Counted from the stretch's first letter, positions 9,227 to 18,471 are shown. The stretch: DNA of 64,000 bases from DATGPD01 sp041398565 (GCA_041398565.1 JAWKUN010000006.1:620001-684000), one strand, 5' to 3'. Program-made: numbers and translations. The notes: generated from the sequence alone by a model not told the origin.

Positions 9227-11884
9227 ATGACCGAGCCCTCCTCGCCGCACGCCAGTCGCGGCCTCGTCGTCGGCGTCGCCCTGGTGTCCGCCGCCACCCT
9301 CGGGGTGCAGGTTCTCGAGACGCGGCTGTTCAGCGTCATGCTCTGGCACCACCTCACCTACATGGTGGTGACCATCACGCTGCTCGGCTTCGCCGCCAGC
9401 GGTTCGCTGCTGGCGTTGCTGCCCGGCCTCGGCCGGCTCGGCGGCAGCCCACAGGTCGCCGTATCGGTGTGCGCATCGCTGTTCGCCGTCACTCTGGTGG
9501 TGGCGTTCTCGATCCTGGCACAGCACCCGCTCGACACCCTCGACATCGAGCAGGATCGCACGAAGTACTTCTGGCTGTTCGTGCGCTACGCGTACCTGCT
9601 GGTGCCGTTCCTGTTCGCCGGCCTGGCGATCGCCATCGCACTCAGCGAGTTCAAGCGCAGCGTCCACCGCACGTACTTCTGGAACCTGATCGGCTCCGGC
9701 GTCGGCAGCTTCCTCTTCATCCTGGTGATCCAGCCTTTCGGCGGCGTCGGCAGCCTGCTGTTCTTCGCGGCCGTCGGCGGCGTCGCCGCGCTCACGGCAG
9801 CCATGGGCGCGCGCGGCTGGCTCCTGTGGCCGGCGCGCCTGCTCGCCGCCGCGGTGACCGCCGCCGCCGTCGTCGGCATGGTCCAGCCGCGGCTCGCCGA
9901 GCCCTGGCTGCCGATCAAGCCGGCGCGCAGCAAGGCGCTGACGGCGTTCGAGACCTTCTACGACTCGATCCAAACCTACTTCGAGCAGGAGAACGAGAGC
10001 AGCAAGCGCTTCCCCACCTACCCGCACCGCGACCCCTCGCAACGCCTGACGGTGTGGAACGCGCTGTGCCGCATCGACACGGTGCCGATGCCGCGGGATC
10101 CGGCGCAAGTGGCCAAGGACTTCGCCGACCCGTCCCTGGCACCACGCTCGCAGGTCCACGTGTTCCAGGACGGCGACGCGCCGACCGTGATCTGGTCGCG
10201 CGGCACCGCCGAAGACCGTGACTACGCCGCGCACTGGTACGGCCTCGGCTACCACCTGGTCGAGCACCCCGACGTGCTCATCATCGGCCCTGGCGGCGGC
10301 AACGACGTCGAGACCGCGCTGCACCAGGGCGCCCGCCATGTCACCGCCGTCGACATCAACGGCGCGACGCTCGACTTGGTGAAGGGTCCGTTCGCCCAGT
10401 ACACCGGCGACATCTACGGTCGCGAAGACGTCGACGTCGTGCACTCGGAGGGGCGCAGCTACCTGCGCCGTCAGGGCGACAAGCGCTTCGACCTGATCGT
10501 GATGTCGGGAACCGACACCTACGCGGCGCTCAGCTCTGGCAGCTACATCTTCAGCGAGAGCTACCTCTACACCGCCGAGGCGTTCGACGACTTCTTCGCT
10601 CACGTTGCCGACGACGGGGTCGTCCAGGTCCTGCGCTTCCGCTTCGAGCCGCCGCGCGAGACGCTGAAGCTGGTGGCGACGGCGGCCGGCGCCCTGCAGC
10701 GCCTGGGCATCCGCGACCCGCGCGCGCACTTCGTCGTCGTCAACCAGGTCGATCGCCAGGCACAGCGGTTCCGCGAAGACCTGATCAAGGTGGGCAACGC
10801 GTCGATGCAGCCGGTCATCGACAGCCTCACCGAGTTCGCCAAGCAGCCGATGCGCTACGGGATCACGCTGATGCGCCGGCGCCCGTTCACCGCCGACGAG
10901 GTGCAGAAGATCAAGGACGCGCTGCCGGCCCTCAATCAGAACCAGGAAGTGCAGCACGAACTGGTCTACGACGCCGGCACCGGTCTGGCGGACGGCAGCG
11001 ACCGGACGCCGTACGCGAGCCTGCTGGGGGCGATGGCCGACGACACGGTCGACGACTTCTTGCGGAGCTACCCCTACCGCGTCGCACCCGCCACCGACGA
11101 CCGCCCGTTCTTCTTCAACTTCTACGACTGGAAGGACGTGACCAAGGTGCGCTCGAGCACCGACGCCGGCTACGCCGCGCTCACCGGCAGCGAGCCGATC
11201 GGGCTCTACATCCTGGCCGCCCTGCTGCTGCAGACCGCGATCATCACCCTGCTCTTGGTCGTACTGCCGCTGTTCCGCGTGCCGAGCGGCATGCCCACCA
11301 GCCGGCTGCGCGCGCTGATCTACTTCGCCTGTCTCGGGGTCGCCTATCTCCTGGTGGAGATCACCACGATCCAGCGCTTCGTGCTGTACCTGGGCCACCC
11401 GACCTATTCGCTGACGGCCAACCTCGCGATCTTCCTGGTGTTCTCCGGCCTCGGCTCGGCGACCGCCGGCAAGTTCGGCGCCGGCCGTCGCGCCGCGGCG
11501 GTGGCCGCCGGGTTGGTGGTGGCCATGCTGGCGGCGCACGCCGTGTGGCTGCCCGACCTGCTGCGGCAGACGCTGGCCGCACCGGAGTGGCAGCGCGTGC
11601 TCTACACCTGCGCGACCATCGCCCCGCTCGCGTTCTGCATGGGTATCCCGTTCCCCACCGGCTTGCAGATCGTCGGCCAGAATGCCCCGTCGTTCCTACC
11701 CTGGGCGTTCGGCGTCAACGGCGCTGCCTCCGTGTTGAGCTCGGTGCTGAGCATCGTCCTGGCGATGGAACTCGGCTTCACGGCGGTGTTCATCACCGCA
11801 GCGGCGCTCTACGCGATGGCGATGCTCACCGTGCCGCGATCCGCCGCGGCCGACTCCGACGCACCCGAAGCCGCCACGACCTGA
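9227..11884 (+). CDS. Membrane-embedded spermidine-synthase-like (polyamine aminopropyltransferase fold) protein
   Basis: An 885-residue fusion. Residues 1 to about 220 form six or seven transmembrane helices. Residues from about 350 to 460 carry a Rossmann methyltransferase/aminopropyltransferase core: LIIGPGGGNDVETAL, TAVDING, VHSEGRSYLR and FDLIVMSGTDTY. From about 660 to 880 there are again about six helices. In true spermidine synthases the nucleotide-proximal motif is GGGDG followed by E; here GGGND keeps the glycines but changes the acidic residue. Such membrane-bound homologues are widespread and their substrate is unknown, so polyamine synthesis should not be assumed. The gene stands alone, with no SAM decarboxylase nearby. 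Confidence 0.8.
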   Translation: MTEPSSPHASRGLVVGVALVSAATLGVQVLETRLFSVMLWHHLTYMVVTITLLGFAASGSLLALLPGLGRLGGSPQVAVSVCASLFAVTLVVAFSILAQHPLDTLDIEQDRTKYFWLFVRYAYLLVPFLFAGLAIAIALSEFKRSVHRTYFWNLIGSGVGSFLFILVIQPFGGVGSLLFFAAVGGVAALTAAMGARGWLLWPARLLAAAVTAAAVVGMVQPRLAEPWLPIKPARSKALTAFETFYDSIQTYFEQENESSKRFPTYPHRDPSQRLTVWNALCRIDTVPMPRDPAQVAKDFADPSLAPRSQVHVFQDGDAPTVIWSRGTAEDRDYAAHWYGLGYHLVEHPDVLIIGPGGGNDVETALHQGARHVTAVDINGATLDLVKGPFAQYTGDIYGREDVDVVHSEGRSYLRRQGDKRFDLIVMSGTDTYAALSSGSYIFSESYLYTAEAFDDFFAHVADDGVVQVLRFRFEPPRETLKLVATAAGALQRLGIRDPRAHFVVVNQVDRQAQRFREDLIKVGNASMQPVIDSLTEFAKQPMRYGITLMRRRPFTADEVQKIKDALPALNQNQEVQHELVYDAGTGLADGSDRTPYASLLGAMADDTVDDFLRSYPYRVAPATDDRPFFFNFYDWKDVTKVRSSTDAGYAALTGSEPIGLYILAALLLQTAIITLLLVVLPLFRVPSGMPTSRLRALIYFACLGVAYLLVEITTIQRFVLYLGHPTYSLTANLAIFLVFSGLGSATAGKFGAGRRAAAVAAGLVVAMLAAHAVWLPDLLRQTLAAPEWQRVLYTCATIAPLAFCMGIPFPTGLQIVGQNAPSFLPWAFGVNGAASVLSSVLSIVLAMELGFTAVFITAAALYAMAMLTVPRSAAADSDAPEAATT

Positions 11885-12022
11885 CGGCTGGCGGACGGCC
11901 GCGACGCGCCCCGGTCTCGGGTCAGGCGGTCTGCCCGGCCTCCGTCCGTCGGCGTCACGTCGACGTAAGCTACCGACTTCGACTCATGGTCGAGTCGAGC
12001 CTGCCCCTCTCGGAGCCCGAAC

Positions 12023-13084
12023 ATGCGTCTATCCCACGTTCTCCCCCTCGCTCTCCTCCTCTCGGGCCTGGCGGCTCAGGAGTCGGCCAAGGCCGTCTAC
12101 GATCAGTTCGCGGCCGCGCAACGCGAGATCCTCACCGCCTCGCGCCAGGACCGCGCGGCGGGCATGACCAAGGTCAGGGAGAAGGCCAAGGAGGTCCTCA
12201 CCCAGAACGAGAAGCTGCTGGCCGAAGGCGAGGGCCTCTACTACCGCGCGCGCCTGCAGCAGGTCGCCGGCGAGGAGTGGAAGACGGTCCTGGCGTCGTA
12301 CCAGGCCTACGTGACGGCGGCGCCGGACACCGAGCTGGCGCAAGAGGCCAAGCTGGCCTGCGCGCAGGTCCTGTCGAATCAGGCCGATGACAAGGCCGGC
12401 GCCCGCAAGATGGTGGCGACGGTGAAGGCCGACATGCTCAACCCGCAGAGCCAGAGGATGCTGGAGAGCATCCAGAAGAACTTCGCCGCCGAGGACAAGC
12501 GCGCCACGCTGACCGGCCACGAGCCGCCGGCGTTCAAGGCAGTCGAGCTCCTCAACGGCGGCACGACCTTCGCGAACGCCGCCGATTTCTCGCTGGCCAA
12601 GCTCAAGGGCAACGTGGTCGTCGTCGACTTCTGGGCGACGTGGTGCCCGCCCTGCCGCGCCGTCATCCCCGAGCTGGTCAAGCTGCAGGAGGAACACGGC
12701 AAGGACGGTCTCGTCGTCGTCGGCGCCACCAGGTACTACACGTACGGGATGGACTTCGCGGCGGACTCCAAGTTGCCGCACGGAGGCAAGTCGGTCGGTC
12801 GCCCGGACAAGCTGAGCGAGAAGGACGAGATCGCGGTGAACGAGCACTTCATCACCGCCTTCGGAGTGAACTACCCCATCGTGTTCACCGAGCCCAACGT
12901 GGCGGGCAGCGAGTACGGTGTCACGGGAATCCCGACGCTCTACGTCATCGGCCGGGACGGCAAGGTGATCGGCAACATCGTCGGCGCGGGCCCCGAGAAC
13001 CACGAGAAGGTGGTGAAGTGGGTGACCGAGGCGCTGGCGCAACCCACCGCCAGCGACGCCACCGCCCCGCGGCGCAAGGGCTGA
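12023..13084 (+). CDS. Secreted TlpA/ResA-type thioredoxin-like protein
   Basis: A 353-residue exported protein. A signal peptide (MRLSHVLPLALLLSGLAAQ) is followed by a helical TPR-like segment (about residues 20-165) and a C-terminal thioredoxin domain. The redox motif WATWCPPCRA puts the active-site cysteines at 208 and 211, and the cis-proline loop is seen in TGIPTLYVIGRDG. TlpA/ResA proteins reduce extracytoplasmic disulfides, often for cytochrome maturation; no cytochrome gene is nearby, so the partner is unknown. Start choice is supported by GGAG seven bases before the ATG. The gene lies 230 bp before an exported pseudo-beta-lactamase on the same strand. Confidence 0.88.
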   Translation: MRLSHVLPLALLLSGLAAQESAKAVYDQFAAAQREILTASRQDRAAGMTKVREKAKEVLTQNEKLLAEGEGLYYRARLQQVAGEEWKTVLASYQAYVTAAPDTELAQEAKLACAQVLSNQADDKAGARKMVATVKADMLNPQSQRMLESIQKNFAAEDKRATLTGHEPPAFKAVELLNGGTTFANAADFSLAKLKGNVVVVDFWATWCPPCRAVIPELVKLQEEHGKDGLVVVGATRYYTYGMDFAADSKLPHGGKSVGRPDKLSEKDEIAVNEHFITAFGVNYPIVFTEPNVAGSEYGVTGIPTLYVIGRDGKVIGNIVGAGPENHEKVVKWVTEALAQPTASDATAPRRKG

Positions 13085-13314
13085 CCCGAGCCGCCGCCGG
13101 TCCCGGCACGCTCGGCGCGGGCAGCGCCTTCGGCGACGCCTGCGCGTCGACCTTGCGCTCCCGGCGAAGACGTGGGCCGCCTGTGCCGGCAGCGCGTGAG
13201 TCGACGTCCACCGCACGACGCGGATGCGGCTCGCCGGCGAAACTCAGGCGCGTTGTCCGACTACAAGCCGTCGGCCCAAAGGTGTCTGCTGCCCCTCGAG
13301 GCACCTTCACGGGG

Positions 13315-14928
13315 ATGCGCCCAATGCGCTCGACCTGCCTCGCACTCGTCGTCTTCACCGCAACCGCGCCGGCCCAGGACAGTCGCATCGGCGCCGACCC
13401 GGCAGCGGCCTTGAACGCCGCCCTCGACGCCGCCTGGCCCAGTCCGCCGCGCGCGGTGGGTGCGAGCCTGATCGGCGAGGGGCGGGTGCTCGCCGCGGTG
13501 GTGCGCGGTGGCATCGCCGGGCGGCCGCTCGACCCGACCACGACGGTCGACGTCGAAGGGCTCGCGTGCGAGTTCACTGCCGCTCTCGTCCTGCGCCTGT
13601 CGATGACCGGCACGCTGCGCCTCGAGGATCCGTTGGATGCCCATCTCGGCGGCATACCCGCGGTGTGGCGTCCGCTGCGCGTCCGGCACCTACTGCAGCA
13701 CGCATCGGGCCTGCCGGTCGACCTGCCGATCGACATACAGCGCGACGACGCCGCGCTGGCGCGACGCGACGACCTGGTGCGCATGCTGCTGGCCAGCGCG
13801 CCGCGCTTCGCTCCGGGCTCGACCAGTGGCCAAGCCTGCGCCGCCGATACCCGGCTGCTCGCGGCGCTCACCGAAGCGGCCAGCGCACGAGAGTTCGACG
13901 ACATGTTGCGCGAGCGTGTCTTCGATCCGGCATCGATGGTCGATGCCACCTGCCGAACGGGCACGTGGCGCGACCGTGGCATTGCCGGCGTCCGTTGCTC
14001 GCTACGCGATCTCGGCAACTGGTTGGTTGCCACGCAGGGCAAGGGGCTGTTCCACGCCGAAGCGCGCGCCGCCTTCTTCGCGCCCGACGACAGCGACATG
14101 GCGCCGGCCGGCGAAGTGCTGCGCGTCGCCGGCGGCGGCGTGTTCGGCTTCAGACAGGTGACCACCCGACTGGCGCTCCTCCGCCTCGCCGACAGCGACC
14201 ACGGCCTGATGCTGTACGCGGCCGGCGACGTCGACATGGCACGGGCGCTGGCCAACGCCAGCAACGCGCTGTGGCCGCATGTGCCCCAAGTCGCCCTGGG
14301 CGACTTCGTCGGCACCTTCGAACATGGCGGACACGAGTCGCTCGTGGTGAGCGACGCCGGCAGTCGCCTGCAAGTGCGCGCCTTCGGCCAGCAGTCGAGC
14401 GCGTGGCTGTTGTACGGCAAGCCGGCACACCCGGAATGGCCGACGATGCTGCGCGACTTGGCCAGCCACGCGCGCCTGCACCTGCGGCCGTTGCTGGCGC
14501 GCGACTCCGCCAGTCTCACCCGTGCCTTCGCCCAGGGCACATCGACCGAGAAGGTCGCCGGCGCGCTGCGGCTGATCGCGGATCTGGTCGACCAACACGG
14601 CCGACCGGGTCGTCCCGAAATCCTGGGCTCGCGCACGCTGGGGGTGAACGCCACGTGGGTCCGGGTGCCGTTCGGCAAGACGCCGATCACCTTGCGCGTC
14701 GCATGGCAGGGTTTCCTGTGGGCCGACGTCGAGATCGCCGGCGACCCGTCGCCGGCGCAGCTCGACTTCGAACCCGAGGACGGCGGTTTCGTCGCCAAGT
14801 CGATCGACGGTCGCCGACGGGTCCGCCTCGAGTTCGACCGAGTGCGGGGTGGCGTTCGCGGCCTGCGCCTGGGCGGCGATGCGCGCAACGAGCGAGTCGC
14901 TGCCTACCGACGGGTCGAGGCGAAGTGA
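13315..14928 (+). CDS. Secreted beta-lactamase/DD-peptidase-fold protein lacking catalytic residues
   Basis: A 537-residue exported protein (signal peptide MRSTCLALVVFTATAPAQ; a second ATG at 13324 is an equally likely start). Family landmarks of serine beta-lactamases are clear: LRLEDPLDAHLGGIP followed by VRHLLQHASGLP (residues 123-134). The SxxK tetrad expected at residues 82-85 is instead GLAC before EFTAALVL, so nucleophile and lysine are both gone. The Y-x-N site after PG at 167-168 reads QAC. The protein therefore looks like a non-hydrolytic relative, perhaps a binding or regulatory protein of the cell envelope. A 190-residue C-terminal part resembles the lipocalin-like tail of some family members. 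It ends 15 bp before a hairpin repeat and converges on a kinase gene. Confidence 0.75.
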   Translation: MRPMRSTCLALVVFTATAPAQDSRIGADPAAALNAALDAAWPSPPRAVGASLIGEGRVLAAVVRGGIAGRPLDPTTTVDVEGLACEFTAALVLRLSMTGTLRLEDPLDAHLGGIPAVWRPLRVRHLLQHASGLPVDLPIDIQRDDAALARRDDLVRMLLASAPRFAPGSTSGQACAADTRLLAALTEAASAREFDDMLRERVFDPASMVDATCRTGTWRDRGIAGVRCSLRDLGNWLVATQGKGLFHAEARAAFFAPDDSDMAPAGEVLRVAGGGVFGFRQVTTRLALLRLADSDHGLMLYAAGDVDMARALANASNALWPHVPQVALGDFVGTFEHGGHESLVVSDAGSRLQVRAFGQQSSAWLLYGKPAHPEWPTMLRDLASHARLHLRPLLARDSASLTRAFAQGTSTEKVAGALRLIADLVDQHGRPGRPEILGSRTLGVNATWVRVPFGKTPITLRVAWQGFLWADVEIAGDPSPAQLDFEPEDGGFVAKSIDGRRRVRLEFDRVRGGVRGLRLGGDARNERVAAYRRVEAK

Positions 14929-14943
14929 GACCCGACCCGCTCA

Positions 14944-15018
14944 TGGAAGAGCCTGTGAGAGAATCGAGCGTACGGGTTCCGAGCCCTGGCGATCGTCTTC
15001 AGCGATCGCGAGCCTTCG
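14944..15018 (-). repeat. Dispersed hairpin element, single copy overlapping a kinase 3' end
   Basis: Read on the minus strand, this stretch matches the 80-bp unit found three times at 50387-50624. It contains GCCGAAGGC, then GCGATCGC and CGATCGCC arms, then CCCGTACGCTCG and TCTCTCACAGGCTC, in the same order with a few substitutions and a 7-base deletion. The last codons and TGA of the kinase gene (ending at 14999) lie inside it. It sits between convergent genes. Confidence 0.75.
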
Positions 15019-17680
15019 GCCAGTCGAGGGGTCGCACCACGCGGATGCCGACGTCGACGAAGCGGTTGGTGCCCTCGCGCATACCGCGGGCGGCGCTGCG
15101 CAGCTGCCGTGCCAACGACAGGAAGGAGCCGCCGCGCACGGCGTAGGTCTCGATCTCGCCCGGCGTGACGCGCTCGCCGTCGCCCGCACGGTACTCGAAC
15201 CGGTCGCTCGACTCGAGCAGCACGCCGTCACGGCACCATTCCGCCGCGTTGCCGAAGACGTGGTGCAGGCCGAAAGGGTTGGGGCGCATCGACGCGACCG
15301 GTGCCGTGAAGAGGTAGTGATCGGCGCTCGCGTACGGCGCACGCACCCGGCAGTTCACGTGTCCCTCCAGGCCACGAGCGTTGTCGCCGGTGAAGTACGC
15401 GGTGCTGCTGCCGCCACGCGCCGCGTACTCCCACTGCGCCTCGGTCGGCAACTGCAGGCCACAGCGCTGCAGCACCTCGTTCGCCGTCACCCAGCTCACG
15501 TCGGTCATCGGATGCGACTCGTCGACACCGTGGCTGGCCGCCACCACCGCGCGGCTGACCCGGGCGCTGCCGCCGAGGTGCATCCACTGCGCACGCGACA
15601 GCTCGAACTTGCCCATGAGAAAACCTTCGAGGAAGAACTCGTGCGGCGGCCCTTCCATCGGTTCGGCGGCGGGATCGTAGTTGGGTGCCTGCGGATTGTC
15701 GGCCTGCGCACCGCAGATGCAGCGCCCCCCCGGCAGCAGCACGAGCACGACTGCCGTGTCGGGACCGCAGGCAAGGTCGCCACCTTCGCCGCGCTGCGGC
15801 ACGAGCCCGGTTCCCAGCAGGGCGAACTCCGCCAATCCGGAGCGGGGATCGTCGCCGAGCGGCACCAGGTCCACTTGGCGCGAGAGACGGTGGCCGTCGT
15901 AGCGAGCATTGCCTTGCACGGCCGCGACCGCGGCCGCCCACCGGGCTTCGAGGTCTTGCGGGGTGCCGGTCTCCTCCACCAGCGCCAGCCTCTCCTCGAC
16001 GCGCGCCACGGTGGTGGCGAACGCCTCGAGGTCGGCCACCAGGCGCGTCAGTTCGTCGTGCAAGAAGCGTTGCTCGAGCGACTCGAAGTGGAAGGTCAAA
16101 CGCTGGTCACCCCTGTCGCGCAGCGTGGCGATCTGACGCCCAGTGGCGGCCGCCTCGTACTCCATCACCTGCCGCGTCCCGCGCTGCCGCGCCACCCGCG
16201 CCAAGCGCTGCTGCTGCGCCAGGCGCTGCTCGAGCTCGCCAAGGCGCGCAGCGGCGCGGTTCTGGGCACGGTCGCGGGCGGCCTCCTCCTCGGTGTACGG
16301 CAACGCCTCTCCCCGCAGCGCCGCCAGACGTGCTCGGTGCAGCGGCAAACGGTCGCGCAGCGGGTAGGCCTTCTGCAACCAGGCCTCCATGGCCGGCACC
16401 CGGTCGGGTCGACCCGGATAGAGCGAGGCCTCCGCGTCGAGTTGCTCGCGCAGGAGGCGAGCATCCGCAAGCTGCCGGTACGCGTCCTGCGCCGCACGTT
16501 CCCGCAACCAGGCCCAGGTGCTGACGGTGGTGCCGCCGGCGAGCGAAGCGAGCGTCAGCAGCACGCTCGTCGCGGTGGCCGGATGACGACGCGCCCACTT
16601 CCACAGCCGGCGCAAGCGCGGCACCGGTCGAGCGCTGATCGGAGCGTGCACGCGCACACAGCGCAGATCCTCCGCCAGGGCTGCCGCCGTCGCGTAGCGC
16701 TCGCTGCGCTCGCGCGCCAGCGCCGTATGCAACACGACGACGAGGTCGCGCGGCAGGCGCACGCCCCACTGTCGCGGGTCCGGCAGCGACGCGGTGAGGA
16801 TCTGGCGGAACAGCGCTTCCTGGGTCGGACCCTCGAACGGCCGACGCAGAGTGAGGCACTCGAACAGAACCGCACCGAGGGCGTACACGTCGCAACGACG
16901 GTCGAGGGCCTTGCCGCCGGCGACCTGCTCGGGCGCCATGTACACCGGCGTGCCGATGATCTCGTGGCTGCGCGTCAGCTCGACCTCGCCCTCGACGTAG
17001 CGGGCCAGCCCGAAATCCAGGATCACGGGCGCTCCGTTGGTCGCCACCATCAGGTTGCCGGGCTTGACGTCGCGGTGCACGAGACCAGCCTCGTGCGCAG
17101 CGTGCAGCGCCAACGCCGCCTGCTCGAAGAACGGTAGCAAGGTGCCGACGTCGAGCGGCGACCCGGCCTGGCGAGCCCTCGCGATGCGCGCGGCCAGGGT
17201 CTCCCCCTGGACGAACCGCATGGCGATGAACGCCTGCCCGTCACATGCACCCGAGTCGAAAACGGTGCAGATGCCGGGGTGCTCGAGACGCGATGCCACT
17301 TCGGCCTCGCGCAGGAAGCGCCGCAAGGCATCCGGGGCTGCGGTCGCACCGTGGGGCAGGAGCTTGAGCGCGACACGGCGGCGCAGCCGCCGGTCTTCGG
17401 CGAGCCACACCGTGCCCTGCGCGCCGCGGCCGAGTTCGCGCAGCAGGGTGTAGTGCGGTCCGAAGGCCTGCCCGTCCGGCGGCGCCGGGCGCACTTCGCC
17501 CGCGGACTCGAGCAGGCGCCACCAGGCGCGGAACCGCGACGCCTGCTCGGGGTGCTCGGCGCACAGCGCCTCGAGATCGCCACCACCGTCGTGATGACGC
17601 TCGAGGAACCGGGCGAAGCGGGCGCTGGCGTCGTCGTCGCCAGACTCGGGCGCGGCTTCGGTTCGCTCGTCGGGATTCAC
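14999..17680 (-). CDS. Transmembrane Ser/Thr protein kinase with C-terminal SUMF1/FGE-like domain
   Basis: An 893-residue protein. The cytoplasmic kinase domain spans residues 78-343: glycine loop GRGAQG (84-89), lysine K106 in VALKLL, catalytic HRDVKPGN (202-209), DFG (222-224), then APE, all intact. One transmembrane helix follows (about 369-391). A linker (395-640) is shared with the other two kinases here. Residues 643-884 form a SUMF1/FGE fold (LPTEAQWEYAARGG, GNAAEWC, VRGGSF). The active-site cysteines of true formylglycine enzymes are absent, so this part probably senses or binds. The GTG start at 17680 is preceded by GAGGCGG and lies 7 bp after the sigma factor stop, indicating one operon. 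The C-terminal KARDR is encoded by a dispersed hairpin element. Confidence 0.9.
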   Translation of the reverse strand: MNPDERTEAAPESGDDDASARFARFLERHHDGGGDLEALCAEHPEQASRFRAWWRLLESAGEVRPAPPDGQAFGPHYTLLRELGRGAQGTVWLAEDRRLRRRVALKLLPHGATAAPDALRRFLREAEVASRLEHPGICTVFDSGACDGQAFIAMRFVQGETLAARIARARQAGSPLDVGTLLPFFEQAALALHAAHEAGLVHRDVKPGNLMVATNGAPVILDFGLARYVEGEVELTRSHEIIGTPVYMAPEQVAGGKALDRRCDVYALGAVLFECLTLRRPFEGPTQEALFRQILTASLPDPRQWGVRLPRDLVVVLHTALARERSERYATAAALAEDLRCVRVHAPISARPVPRLRRLWKWARRHPATATSVLLTLASLAGGTTVSTWAWLRERAAQDAYRQLADARLLREQLDAEASLYPGRPDRVPAMEAWLQKAYPLRDRLPLHRARLAALRGEALPYTEEEAARDRAQNRAAARLGELEQRLAQQQRLARVARQRGTRQVMEYEAAATGRQIATLRDRGDQRLTFHFESLEQRFLHDELTRLVADLEAFATTVARVEERLALVEETGTPQDLEARWAAAVAAVQGNARYDGHRLSRQVDLVPLGDDPRSGLAEFALLGTGLVPQRGEGGDLACGPDTAVVLVLLPGGRCICGAQADNPQAPNYDPAAEPMEGPPHEFFLEGFLMGKFELSRAQWMHLGGSARVSRAVVAASHGVDESHPMTDVSWVTANEVLQRCGLQLPTEAQWEYAARGGSSTAYFTGDNARGLEGHVNCRVRAPYASADHYLFTAPVASMRPNPFGLHHVFGNAAEWCRDGVLLESSDRFEYRAGDGERVTPGEIETYAVRGGSFLSLARQLRSAARGMREGTNRFVDVGIRVVRPLDWPKARDR

Positions 17681-17687
17681 ATCCGCC

Positions 17688-18272
17688 TCAGCCAGGGGTT
17701 CCCTCGAGTTCACGCGCCAGGCGCACCTGCGCCCGCGACAACAGTGCCCGCGCCGCACCGGCGGTCGGCAGCTCGAGTTCGGCTGCGATCTCGTCGAAGC
17801 TCGCGTCGAGGTAGCGGCGCAGCACGATCACCTCGCGCTCGGCGGCCGGCAAGCGCACGAGCGCCGCCTCGATTCTCTCTTCGAGTTCCCGCGCACGCGC
17901 CACCTGCGACGGTGACGGCTCTGCCGATCGCGGTTCCGACACGGCGTCGAGATCGACGGCGCTGTTGCTGCCGCGCTTGAGCGTGTGCTGGCGACGCAGC
18001 CGCTGCCGCACCTCGTTGCGAGCCGTCTGCAGCAGCCAGGCCAGGAACGACCCTTCGCCGCGGTGCTCGAAGGCATGGATGCCCGCCATCGCCGCCACGA
18101 TCGCGTCCTGCGCGGCGTCGTCGCCGTCCATCCCGCCCTGGCGCATGGCCTCGCCGAGCATCCGCTCGAGCGCGGCGCGCACCCGCGCGCGGTAGCGCGA
18201 CAACAGCGTCGCCAACGCGTCGCGGTCGTCGCGCTGGGCACGCTGGACGAGGAAGCGGGTGGGTTCGTCCAT
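17688..18272 (-). CDS. ECF-type RNA polymerase sigma factor
   Basis: A 194-residue sigma-70 family protein with only regions 2 and 4. Region 2 includes FLVQRAQRDDRDALATLLSRY and the -10-binding FLAWLLQTARNEVRQRLRR. Region 4 is IEAALVRLPAAEREVIVLRRYLD with the helix-turn-helix FDEIAAELELPTAGAARALLSRA. No anti-sigma factor gene is adjacent. The next gene, 7 bp downstream, is a transmembrane kinase, which is therefore the natural candidate for controlling it, as known for some sigma/kinase pairs in other phyla. The start MDEPTRFL was preferred because upstream codons give Arg/Ser-rich sequence without the family pattern. Confidence 0.88.
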   Translation of the reverse strand: MDEPTRFLVQRAQRDDRDALATLLSRYRARVRAALERMLGEAMRQGGMDGDDAAQDAIVAAMAGIHAFEHRGEGSFLAWLLQTARNEVRQRLRRQHTLKRGSNSAVDLDAVSEPRSAEPSPSQVARARELEERIEAALVRLPAAEREVIVLRRYLDASFDEIAAELELPTAGAARALLSRAQVRLARELEGTPG

Positions 18273-18471
18273 GCCGGCGGGAACACCAGAATCTACCCTG
18301 ACGACGATCGCCCGGGAGGCGCCGCGCCGGCGGCCCTCGGCCGGCCCCGCGACGTCGGGACTTCGGGCCCCGGCCACGGGCGCGGAGCGATGGGACCGGC
18401 GACTCGAACAGACACGCGCCACCTCCCAGCAGGCCCTTCCCGGGTTCGTCGTGCCACGCCGGCCGGCGCGT

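Noticed and set aside
8957..11539. An 860-codon open frame on the minus strand
   Set aside because: It is antisense to the spermidine-synthase-like gene, has an Arg/Gly/Asp/His-rich composition with no family pattern, and is a normal by-product of high GC coding sequence.
9227..11884. Genuine polyamine biosynthesis enzyme
   Set aside because: The membrane domains, altered GGGND motif and lack of any polyamine pathway neighbour argue against a confident assignment.
14999..15760. Functional formylglycine-generating enzyme (sulfatase maturation)
   Set aside because: The catalytic cysteines are missing in all three SUMF domains and no sulfatase gene is in the window.
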